In this document: in pieces, positions 56,601-64,000 of the stretch
Position numbering within the stretch: the first letter of the stretch is position 1
How the letters are laid out: every line of letters starts with the position of its first letter
Assembly (NCBI GenBank): GCA_014654035.1
Contig: JACWDQ010000002.1
Location: 1 to 64,000, forward strand
From: Pelagibacterales bacterium SAG-MED19
Lineage (GTDB): Bacteria; Pseudomonadota; Alphaproteobacteria; Pelagibacterales; Pelagibacteraceae
DNA: 64,000 nt
Direction of reading: 5' to 3'
Made by a program: the position numbers and the translations under genes
Notes under the pieces: model-generated
Told to the model about the DNA's origin: nothing
The model's input: the letters and a program-made list of their open reading frames with translations, nothing else
Databases searched by the model: none

Positions 56601-58174
56601 CTAAAATTTTGTCTAAAAAAATGGTAAAGTGGTCTGTACTTATCCGATAACACCGCCAAGGGAGTATCATCACCCATTGAACCTGTTGCTTCTTTTGCAT
56701 CTTCTGCCATTGGGTGTAAAATAAGCTCTAAATCCTCCAAACTTATTCCGAAAGTATATTGTCTTCTTCTTAAACTTTCTCCATCAAAACTATGTTTTTC
56801 ATTGGCGATTGTTAATTTTTCATCTAAATCAATTATTTGAGAATTAAAATGTTTAAATTCTTTAGCCAGATAATCTTTTATTTGGCTATTTGAAAAAACT
56901 TTCCCTTTTTCGATTCTAACTCCAATTATTTCACCAGGACCTAATCTACCTTTAGTTAAGATTTTTTTTTCATTTAATTCTATCATACCTGTCTCTGAAC
57001 CCGCAAAAAGCATCTTGTCTTTTGTTATGGCATATCTTAAAGGTCTTAGACCATTTCTATCATTTGCAGCTATAACCCATTCATTGTCTGTGGCGGCAAT
57101 AGCAGCAGGCCCGTCCCACGGTTCCATTGTGCTATTTAAAAAATTGAATAATTGTTGATGACTTTTTGATAATGTCTTATTTTTTTTGGACCATGCGTCA
57201 GGTACAAGCATCAATTTTGCTAAAGGTGCCGATTGACCTGATTTATTTAATAACTCAAATACGTTATCTAAGGCTGCTGAGTCAGAAACTCCTTTTTGTA
57301 TTACTGGTTTTAAGTTTTTCACATCATCAAAAAGCGGGCTACTCATTTCTTGCTCGTGTACTTTCATCCAATTTTTGTTTCCTTTATAAGTATTTATTTC
57401 ACCATTGTGTGCTATAGCTCTAAACGGTTGAGCTAAACTCCAGCTTGGTGCAGTATTGGTTGAAAATCTTTGATGAAAAATTGCATATCTTGAGACGAAT
57501 CTCGTGTCTTTAAGATCTAAATAAAAGTCAGATATTGCCTCTGCCAAGTATAGTCCTTTATAAATTATAGATTTTGAGCTTATTGAGCAAATATAGAAAT
57601 TGTTCAATGATGCATCAAAAGCTTTATTTTCAATTCTTTTTCTTGTTTCATAAATTTTTCTTTCCAAATTTTTATCTAATAAATTTGGATTATTTGATTT
57701 AAATAGAACCTGTATAATTTCTGGCATTGTTTGAAGGGCTTTTTCACCCAAAACTTTTGGATTTACTGGCACTTGCCGCCAACCATATATACTAAAATTA
57801 TTTTTGGTGAGTTCACTTTCAACAATTGTTTTGCAATTCTCTTGAGCTGAATAGTCGTTTCTAGGTAAAAAAATCATTCCTACACAGATTTCAGAGCTAT
57901 CATAATCGTGTCCTGTAACTTGTATCTTTTCGATAAAAAAATCTTTTGGAATTTCAACATGAATTCCAGCTCCATCTCCTGTTTTACCGTCCGCATCAAC
58001 AGCTCCTCTGTGCCAAACTGCCTTTAAAGCCTCAATTCCGTGTTCGACGATAGCTCTAGATTTTTTTCCTTCTGTTGATGCAATTAAACCAACTCCACAA
58101 GCATCATGCTCCATTTCTTTTGAGTAAACAAAATTTTTAGTTAATAATTCTAAGTTTTTTTTATAATTTTTCAT
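53669..58174 (-). CDS. gltB: Glutamate synthase large subunit
   Basis: 1501 residues, the full NADPH-GOGAT alpha chain. A short propeptide precedes the nucleophile C26 (EHDACGVGL) of the class II glutaminase domain (about 26-430, with [27 protein letters not shown]). A central domain and an FMN synthase barrel follow (about 830-1210; [37 protein letters not shown]). A 3Fe-4S cysteine cluster [17 protein letters not shown] lies near 1120, and a glycine-rich GXGXG beta-helix ends the protein. It makes two glutamates from glutamine and 2-oxoglutarate. Its ATG overlaps the gltD stop; the end overlaps the hydrolase gene by 8 bases. Confidence 0.98.
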   Translation of the reverse strand: [1501 protein letters not shown]

Positions 58175-59613
58175 TATGCTACTTTTGATTTTTTTGATTC
58201 AATGTTTTCTAAGTAAGCTTTCATAGCTGCAGCCGCATCTCTTCCATCTTTGATTGCCCATACTACCAATGAGGCACCTCTAACAATATCTCCTGCAGCA
58301 AAAACTCCTTTTAAATTTGTTTCCATCGTGTCAAAATCAGTTTTTACTGTTCCCCATTTCGTGACTTGTAATTCTTTTGTATCAAATAAATGTGGAAGAT
58401 TTTCTGGATCAAAACCAAGAGCCTTGATTACCATGTCAGCTTTAATTTCAAACTCTGATCCCTCTTTAATTTGAGGCCTTCTTCTACCTGAATCATCAGC
58501 TTCGCCCAGTTGAATTTGATCTACAATTAAATTTTCAATTTTATTTGTACCTTTAAGCTCTTTAGGGCTTGACAGCCATACGAATTCAACACCTTCCTCT
58601 TCCGCGTTAGCTACTTCTCGAGCTGATCCAGGCATATTTTCTTTATCTCTTCTGTAAAGACATTTAACTGATTTTGCTTTTTGCCTTACTGAAGTTCTAA
58701 CACAATCCATAGCAGTATCACCACCACCAATGACAACAATATCTTTTCCTTCAGCATTTAATATACCTTTATCAAATAACTTAACCTTGTCTCCTAAGCC
58801 TTTTCTGTTTGAAGCTGTCAAAAATTCCATAGCTGGAAAAATATTTTCCAAATCATTTCCAGGTAATTCTATTTCTCTAGGTTTATAAACTCCTGTAGCA
58901 ATCAAAATTGCATCATGTTTTTTTCTCAACTGATCTAAAGTTGCATCTTTACCAACTTCGAAATTTTGAACAAATTCTATCCCTCCGTCTTTTAAAAGCT
59001 TTGTTCTTCTTTGAACAACGTGTTTTTCTAATTTAAAATTTGGAATACCATAAATTAACAAACCACCTGCACGGTCGTAACGATCATAAACTGTAATTTT
59101 GTATCCATTTTTTCTTAATTGTTCTGCTGCTGCTAATCCTGCTGGTCCAGCTCCAATTATTCCAACACTTTGGTCTTTTTCAAATTTTACGTCAATTGGT
59201 TTTACCCACCCTTTTTCCCAAGCATTATCTGTTATATATTTTTCTACAGAACCAATAGTTACCGTTCCATAACCCGATTGTTCAATAACACAATTTCCTT
59301 CACAAAGGCGGTCTTGTGGACATATTCTTCCACATACCTCAGGCATATTGTTTGTACTCTGAGATAATTCATAAGCTTCTTTAAGCCTGCCTTCTGCAGT
59401 TAATTTTAGCCAATCTGGAATATTATTACTTAAAGGACAATGGACTTGGCAGAAAGGCACTCCACATTGAGAGCATCTGCTAGATTGGTCCTGTGCACCT
59501 TGTTTAATAAAATCATCGTAAATTTCATTAAAATCTTCTTTTCTATTCCCAACATTTCTTTTAGGTGGAGTCTGTTGACCTATTTTTACAAATTTAAGCA
59601 TTTTATCAGTCAT
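58174..59613 (-). CDS. gltD: Glutamate synthase small subunit
   Basis: 479 residues. Two 4Fe-4S cysteine motifs at the N-terminus (CSQCGVPFCQVHCPL and CGRICPQDRLCEGNC), an FAD site VGIIGAGPAGLAAAEQLRKNGY, an NADPH site IVVIGGGDTAMDCVRTSVRQ and the terminal FAD motif GVFAAGDIVRGASLVVWAIKDGR. It passes electrons from NADPH to GltB. It is upstream of gltB (TAATG overlap), the usual alphaproteobacterial order reversed only in direction. A promoter and an inverted repeat lie in the 182-base spacer shared with uppP. Confidence 0.97.
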   Translation of the reverse strand: MTDKMLKFVKIGQQTPPKRNVGNRKEDFNEIYDDFIKQGAQDQSSRCSQCGVPFCQVHCPLSNNIPDWLKLTAEGRLKEAYELSQSTNNMPEVCGRICPQDRLCEGNCVIEQSGYGTVTIGSVEKYITDNAWEKGWVKPIDVKFEKDQSVGIIGAGPAGLAAAEQLRKNGYKITVYDRYDRAGGLLIYGIPNFKLEKHVVQRRTKLLKDGGIEFVQNFEVGKDATLDQLRKKHDAILIATGVYKPREIELPGNDLENIFPAMEFLTASNRKGLGDKVKLFDKGILNAEGKDIVVIGGGDTAMDCVRTSVRQKAKSVKCLYRRDKENMPGSAREVANAEEEGVEFVWLSSPKELKGTNKIENLIVDQIQLGEADDSGRRRPQIKEGSEFEIKADMVIKALGFDPENLPHLFDTKELQVTKWGTVKTDFDTMETNLKGVFAAGDIVRGASLVVWAIKDGRDAAAAMKAYLENIESKKSKVA

Positions 59614-59648
59614 TTTTTTTTTGAATCAGGATAAAATATACATTGTTT

Positions 59649-59676
59649 TTATTAGTAAAAGAATTATTTAGGTCAA
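59649..59676 (-). promoter_or_regulatory. Candidate gltD-gltB promoter
   Basis: On the minus strand TTGACC (59676-59671) and TAATAA (59654-59649), 16 bases apart, about 36 bases upstream of the gltD ATG. The -35 box is strong, the -10 box weaker, a combination often helped by an activator. An inverted repeat lies just behind it. Confidence 0.45.
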
Positions 59677-59686
59677 TACTTATTAC

Positions 59687-59718
59687 CTATATTTTAATAA
59701 AATTACCTTAAAATATAG
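59687..59718. promoter_or_regulatory. Inverted repeat between gltD and uppP
   Basis: Perfect 11-base arms CTATATTTTAA (59687-59697) and TTAAAATATAG (59708-59718) separated by 10 bases, with TTA/TAA extending the symmetry after a bulged C. It is centred about 60 bases upstream of the predicted gltD start point, a normal place for a dimeric activator. It could equally serve uppP, or form a hairpin in RNA. No regulator can be named. Confidence 0.45.
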
Positions 59719-59795
59719 TAATTTTGATTTTTGCATATCTATTATGATTAAATGGAATTGTTTTAAAAGGATATTTTTTAAGTTACGACACTTAT

Positions 59796-60563
59796 ATGTT
59801 TCAAGATTTTATAGAAATCCTTATTTTATCTGCGATTCAAGGAATATCAGAGTTTTTACCTATAAGTTCATCTGCACATTTAATTTTAGTCTCTAATTTA
59901 TATGATTTAAAAACAAGCTCATTATTAATAGATATAAGCTTACATTTAGGCTCTTTGTTAGCAATAATATTTTTTTTTAGAAAAGATTTATTTAATCTAA
60001 AAAATAATCAAAAATTATTGAACTTAATTATAGTCGGCTCAATACCACTTGTTATTTTCGGTTACATATTACATACAACTGAATTTATACATCTTTTAAG
60101 AAATATAAAAGTTATAGCTTGGACAACGTTATTTTTTGGTATCATTTTATATTTTTCTGATCAAAGAAAAGCTGATCAAAATATTTCCACCAATTTAAAT
60201 ATAAAATCAATTATATTCATTGGATTATTTCAAATTCTTGCTTTGATACCTGGTGTAAGTAGGGCAGGAATTACAATGACAGCAGCTAGATTTTTAAATT
60301 TTAACAGAGTGGATTCAGGAAAAATTTCATTTTTACTTTCCATACCTGCATTAGCAGGTGCAAGTTTTCTAGGACTTAAAGATGCATTTAATGAACCAAT
60401 AGAACTAAATTATTTAATTATAATTGCTGTAATATTATCCTTTTTATTTTCATATGTTACAGTTAAATTTTTCTTAAATTATCTAAATAAATTTTCTTTA
60501 AATATTTTTGTTACTTATAGAATAGTTATATCTTTAATCTTATTTGCAATAATTTATTTTTAG
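59796..60563 (+). CDS. uppP: Undecaprenyl-diphosphate phosphatase
   Basis: 255 residues, an eight-helix inner-membrane protein. The BacA/UppP motifs are EFLPISSSAHLIL (Glu and Ser-rich loop) near residue 19 and LIPGVSRAGITMTAAR near 150 (PGxSRSG type, with Ala for the second Ser). It dephosphorylates undecaprenyl diphosphate so the lipid carrier can be reused for peptidoglycan and O-antigen. It is divergent from gltD; its stop shares TTAG with the convergent EamA gene. Confidence 0.95.
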   Translation: MFQDFIEILILSAIQGISEFLPISSSAHLILVSNLYDLKTSSLLIDISLHLGSLLAIIFFFRKDLFNLKNNQKLLNLIIVGSIPLVIFGYILHTTEFIHLLRNIKVIAWTTLFFGIILYFSDQRKADQNISTNLNIKSIIFIGLFQILALIPGVSRAGITMTAARFLNFNRVDSGKISFLLSIPALAGASFLGLKDAFNEPIELNYLIIIAVILSFLFSYVTVKFFLNYLNKFSLNIFVTYRIVISLILFAIIYF

Positions 60564-61450
60564 ATAGTTTTTTTAATTAAAGGTAATAATTGTGATAACA
60601 AGACACCACACAAAATAAAAAAGCAGCCTAATAAATTATTTATACCAAGAATTTGATCAAGTAAAAACCAAGCAGCAATAGTTGCAAATACACCCTCTAA
60701 GGAAAAAATAATAGCAGCCGGAGCAGGAGATATATTCTTTTGAGCATAAATTTGTAATACAAAAGCAAAACCACCTGAAAAAATACCTGCATACAAAATT
60801 GAGTCAATCTCCTTCAAAATATTTTCAAAGATAAACTCCTCGTAAATAAAACCTACAAAAAAAGAGGATACGGCCACGATTAATGTTTGGACTGCTCCTA
60901 GTGTAAGCGGCAAATTATATTTAGTAACAATAATGCCGGTAAAGATTATATGAGTGCTCCAAAATAAAGCTCCAAACACTACAAGAGTATCGCCAAGTCT
61001 TACCGTTGCATCATAAAAATTTGTTAATAAATAACCACCTATTAAACATAATATTACTGATGGCCATACACTCCAATGAATAGATTTTCTTTTAAATAAA
61101 AAAATAATAATTGGGACCATAGGAACATAAAAAATAGTAAAGAACGCTGCATTAGCTACATCTGTGTATAATAAAGCAACTTGTTGTAAGGCAGATCCTA
61201 AAAAGAGAGATAGACCAATTAAAAGTGAGAGTATGACAAATGTTTTAAAATCTAATCTAAATTCTGATTTAAATTTCTTTATCTCAAACAAAATAACTAA
61301 AGGTGCTATTGCCAAAAATCCTACAAAAAATCTCACTGCATTGAACGTAAAGGGTCCAATTTCATCCATTCCAGTATCTTGGGCAATAAAGGTAGTTCCC
61401 CAAATAAAAGTGCATAATAAAGCACTTAATAATGAAATGGTTTTTGACAT
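60560..61450 (-). CDS. EamA/DMT-superfamily transporter
   Basis: 296 residues with ten membrane helices in two EamA repeats (about 5-135 and 150-290). Visible repeat motifs are FIWGTTFIAQDTG with NAVRFFVGFLAIAP, and FSLEGVFATIAAWFLLDQILG in the second half, as in RhaT/YdcZ-type exporters. Substrates of the family include amino acids and other small metabolites; not predictable here. It is leftward, 5 bases after the aceF end region, and overlaps uppP by 4 bases. Confidence 0.88.
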   Translation of the reverse strand: MSKTISLLSALLCTFIWGTTFIAQDTGMDEIGPFTFNAVRFFVGFLAIAPLVILFEIKKFKSEFRLDFKTFVILSLLIGLSLFLGSALQQVALLYTDVANAAFFTIFYVPMVPIIIFLFKRKSIHWSVWPSVILCLIGGYLLTNFYDATVRLGDTLVVFGALFWSTHIIFTGIIVTKYNLPLTLGAVQTLIVAVSSFFVGFIYEEFIFENILKEIDSILYAGIFSGGFAFVLQIYAQKNISPAPAAIIFSLEGVFATIAAWFLLDQILGINNLLGCFFILCGVLLSQLLPLIKKTI

Positions 61451-61455
61451 AATTT

Positions 61456-62715
61456 TTAGATAGCTAACTTATAGGCAAAGTTTTTACCTAAATTTTTTTT
61501 TAATTCATTATTAAAACGTGCTGCTTCTGCTCCGTCAATTATTCTATGATCATAAGACAAAGAGAGTGGTAACATTATTCGTGTTACAAATTTACCATCA
61601 ATATGAACTTGTTTTTTTTCAGACTTACCAACACCCAAGATGGCAACTTCAGGATAATTAATAATTGGTGTAAAAAATGAACCTCCAATTCCACCAAGGC
61701 TTGTGATTGTCATTGAACCACCAAATAATTCTTTTTTATCAATTTTTAAATTTCTACATTCATTACTTAATTTTTTTAGCTCTTCCCCTATTAAAGAAAT
61801 ATTTTTATTATCTGCATTTCTTAATTTTGGTACCATCAAGCCATGAGGTGTGTCGACTGCAATGCCTATGTGATAATATTTTTTAACAGTCATTTTCCCA
61901 TCTTCTATTTCATCAATGGAGCTATTAAAATTTGGAAACTTTTTTAATGATGCGGTTAGAGCCTTAACAATAAAAGCTAAAGGTGTAATTTTTTTCTTTT
62001 CTCCAGTATATATGTCAGTTAGCGATGTTCTAAATTCCTCTAGCTCTGTAATGTCTGCTTCATCATGATTAGTAACATGAGGAATATTAGTCCAAGAATT
62101 CATCAAATATTTTGATGATAATTTTTTTACTCTCGGTAAGTCTTTAGTTTCTACTTCTCCAAATTCAGAGTGCAAATATTCTTGTTTTATTTTTTCATTA
62201 TTTTTATTTTCATTAATTGATATATTTTTTGATTTTGATGCTACAAATAACTTTATATCACTTTCAATAACTCTACCTTTTCGTTCACTGCCCCTAACTT
62301 GATTAATATCTACACCAAGCTCTCGTGCGAATTTTCGGACTTTCGGGCTTGCAGATGAGGTATCACTGGTTTTATTTTGATCGGTTGCAGTTAGCTGGAC
62401 TTCCGGTGTTATTACCTTAATTTTTTTAAACTCCTTTTCAATTATTGGTTCTTTTTGAACTTTTTCTTGTGCTATTGAAGTGTTTTCTAAAATTAATATT
62501 AAGTCACCCTCAGAAACTTTATCGCCAACTTTGATTTTTAATGTTTTAATTTTACCATCAAAATTTGATGGGATTTCTACACTAGATTTATCACTCTCTA
62601 TTGTTATTAGAGGATCATTTTTTTTTAACGTTTGACCTTCCGAAACCAAAACCTCTATCACCTCAACATCTTTAAAATCTCCAATATTAGGTACTTTTAT
62701 TTCAGTTACAGACAT
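61456..62715 (-). CDS. aceF: Pyruvate dehydrogenase E2, dihydrolipoyl acetyltransferase
   Basis: 419 residues. One N-terminal lipoyl domain (about 3-78) with the lipoyl lysine in ESDKSS (near residue 44), a flexible linker, a peripheral-subunit binding domain (about 127-160; SPKVRKFARELGVDINQVRGS), and the catalytic domain (about 195-419) ending with SLSYDHRIIDGAEAARF (His and Asp of DHRxxDG). It moves acetyl groups to CoA. It follows the homodimeric-type E1 gene with a one-base overlap; a single lipoyl domain is fewer than in E. coli. Confidence 0.93.
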   Translation of the reverse strand: MSVTEIKVPNIGDFKDVEVIEVLVSEGQTLKKNDPLITIESDKSSVEIPSNFDGKIKTLKIKVGDKVSEGDLILILENTSIAQEKVQKEPIIEKEFKKIKVITPEVQLTATDQNKTSDTSSASPKVRKFARELGVDINQVRGSERKGRVIESDIKLFVASKSKNISINENKNNEKIKQEYLHSEFGEVETKDLPRVKKLSSKYLMNSWTNIPHVTNHDEADITELEEFRTSLTDIYTGEKKKITPLAFIVKALTASLKKFPNFNSSIDEIEDGKMTVKKYYHIGIAVDTPHGLMVPKLRNADNKNISLIGEELKKLSNECRNLKIDKKELFGGSMTITSLGGIGGSFFTPIINYPEVAILGVGKSEKKQVHIDGKFVTRIMLPLSLSYDHRIIDGAEAARFNNELKKNLGKNFAYKLAI

Positions 62716-64000
62716 TATAACTTTGTTGGCATTGGTTTATTTGTGTCAATTTTGTACTTTTTGATAGCGTCTTTTGCATATTTAGAAGCTACAAGTTGTT
62801 CTTTAGCCAGAACACTCAACCCATATGCAACAATATGTTCTTTATCAACTTCAAAAAATTTTCTTAAATTCTTTCTCGTATCACTTCTCCCAAAACCATC
62901 CGTTCCTAGAGAATAAAAACTTTTGTTTATATATGGTCTAATTTGATCTGAATTCATTCTCATATAATCAGAGGCCGCTAATATTGGTCCTTCGGTTTTA
63001 CCTAAACATTTTTCAACATAAGATTTTTTGGGTTCTTTATCTGGATTTAAAAGATTAAATCTTTCAACCTCTAAACCATCCCTTCTAAGTTCGTTAAAAC
63101 TAGTTACACTCCAAACTTCACTATCTATTTGGTACTCATTTTGTAAAATCTCCGCTCCTGCTATCATTTCTCTTAGAATTGTTCCTGAGCCTAAAAATTG
63201 AATTTTAGTTTTTTTATTTTTATTAAATTCTCTTATCTTGTACATGCCTTTTAAAATACCTTCTTCACATGATTTATCTTTTAGAATTGCAGGATGTGGG
63301 TAATTTTCGTTCATAGTTGTAATATAATAAAAAATATTTTCTTTTTTTTCATGCATTCGTCTTAATCCTTCTCTAAAAATAACTGCAAGTTCATAATGAA
63401 ACGTTGGGTCATAGGAAACACAATTCGGTATTGTAGACGCTAAAAGATGACTATGACCATCCTGATGCTGTAAACCTTCACCTGCAAGTGTTGTTCTTCC
63501 AGCTGTAGCACCTATTAAAAATCCCCTAGATTGACTATCTGCACCTGCCCAAGCAAAATCACCTACCCTTTGAAAACCAAACATAGAATAAAAAAGATAA
63601 ATTGGTATCATTTCAATATCATGATTTGTGTATGAAGTTCCTGCAGCTATCCAAGAAGACATTGCTCCTGCTTCGTTTATTCCTTCTTCTAAAACTTGCC
63701 CACTTTTATCTTCTCTGTAAGAACTCAATTGTTCAGAGTCTTCAGGTTCATATTTTTGTCCTTCATGAGCGTATATACCAATCTTTTGAAAAAAACCTTC
63801 CATACCAAACGTTCTAGCTTCGTCTGGAATAATAGGAACTAATCTGGGCGCAACGTTTTTATCTCTTAATAAATTTGTCAGCATCCTAACCAGTGCCATT
63901 GTTGTAGACATTTCTTTAGAGCCAGTTGAGACTTTCATATTATCAAAAATATCTTTGGGTGGAGCTTTTATAGGTTTTGCATAAGTAGTTCTTTCTGGAA
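62715..64000 (-). CDS. aceE: Pyruvate dehydrogenase E1, homodimeric type (partial)
   Basis: The last 427 or so codons of a protein that should be near 890 residues; the open frame runs past the window edge, with PPKDIFDN before the first internal Met. The visible C-terminal half has [70 protein letters not shown]-like text (DSQSRGFL...), and a transketolase C-terminal domain with SDYMR and [15 protein letters not shown]. These are AceE features, not those of two-subunit E1. It decarboxylates pyruvate with thiamine diphosphate. The stop overlaps the aceF ATG. Confidence 0.94.
   Translation of the reverse strand, partial: [427 protein letters not shown]

Overview
This window is a gene-dense, very AT-rich stretch of a streamlined alphaproteobacterial chromosome. 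The most likely source is a marine SAR11 (Pelagibacterales) genome. That reading rests on extreme A/T bias in every gene, spacers of mostly 0-60 bases, many 1-4 base stop/start overlaps, and alphaproteobacterial neighbourhoods: trpF-trpB-trpA-accD-folC; murA-DUF2948-hisD-infA; rpmH-rnpA-yidD-yidC; bolA/DnaJ-cobS-cobT; thrS-infC-rpmI-rplT-pheS-pheT. A tRNA-His of alphaproteobacterial type (no G-1, A73) also fits. I see no insertion sequence, prophage or CRISPR array. The longest stretch without a gene is about 223 bases (11280-11502).

Layout. 1-4.3 kb: end of trpF, then trpB, trpA, accD, folC. 4.3-8.1 kb: thioredoxin and a DNA-maintenance group (exonuclease I-like, an MGME1-like PD-(D/E)XK exonuclease, RmuC). 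8.1-15.9 kb: a long leftward run with hisG, hisZ, hisS, tRNA-His, a cold-shock gene, tRNA-Phe, infA, hisD, a frameshifted DUF2948 gene, murA, dcd and two tiny basic genes. 16-24.3 kb: tRNA-Thr, a TVP38/TMEM64 membrane protein, rpmH-rnpA-yidD-yidC-argB-HAD, dapD-dapE, then a histone-deacetylase-like enzyme and a SET-domain protein. 24.3-28.4 kb leftward: truA, fmt, def, an unknown exported protein and a small membrane protein. 28.5-33.7 kb rightward: aroK (frameshifted), aroB, DnaJ-like, cobS, cobT, with bolA opposite. 33.7-37.2 kb leftward: a RegB-like redox kinase, gyrB, tRNA-Ser. 37.2-43.3 kb: a surface-glycan cluster. 43.3-51.7 kb leftward: lepA and the phe/thr tRNA-synthetase and ribosomal genes. 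51.7-64 kb: a glycosyltransferase, a frameshifted alpha/beta hydrolase, gltB-gltD, uppP, an EamA transporter, and the E2 and partial E1 of pyruvate dehydrogenase.

How the genes work together. Most serve amino-acid synthesis (Trp, His, Arg, Lys/DAP, shikimate, glutamate), translation, and envelope precursors. Several points stand out. TrpB has lost canonical catalytic residues although it sits in the trp operon. hisS starts five bases after the 3' end of tRNA-His. Three genes (DUF2948, aroK, alpha/beta hydrolase) are each broken by exactly one extra base in an A8-A10 run. A mitochondrial-type MGME1 nuclease sits beside an exonuclease I. A CobS/CobT pair lies beside a DnaJ protein with no cobN in view. 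All eight convergent protein-gene junctions overlap, four of them through a shared 4-base reciprocal stop.
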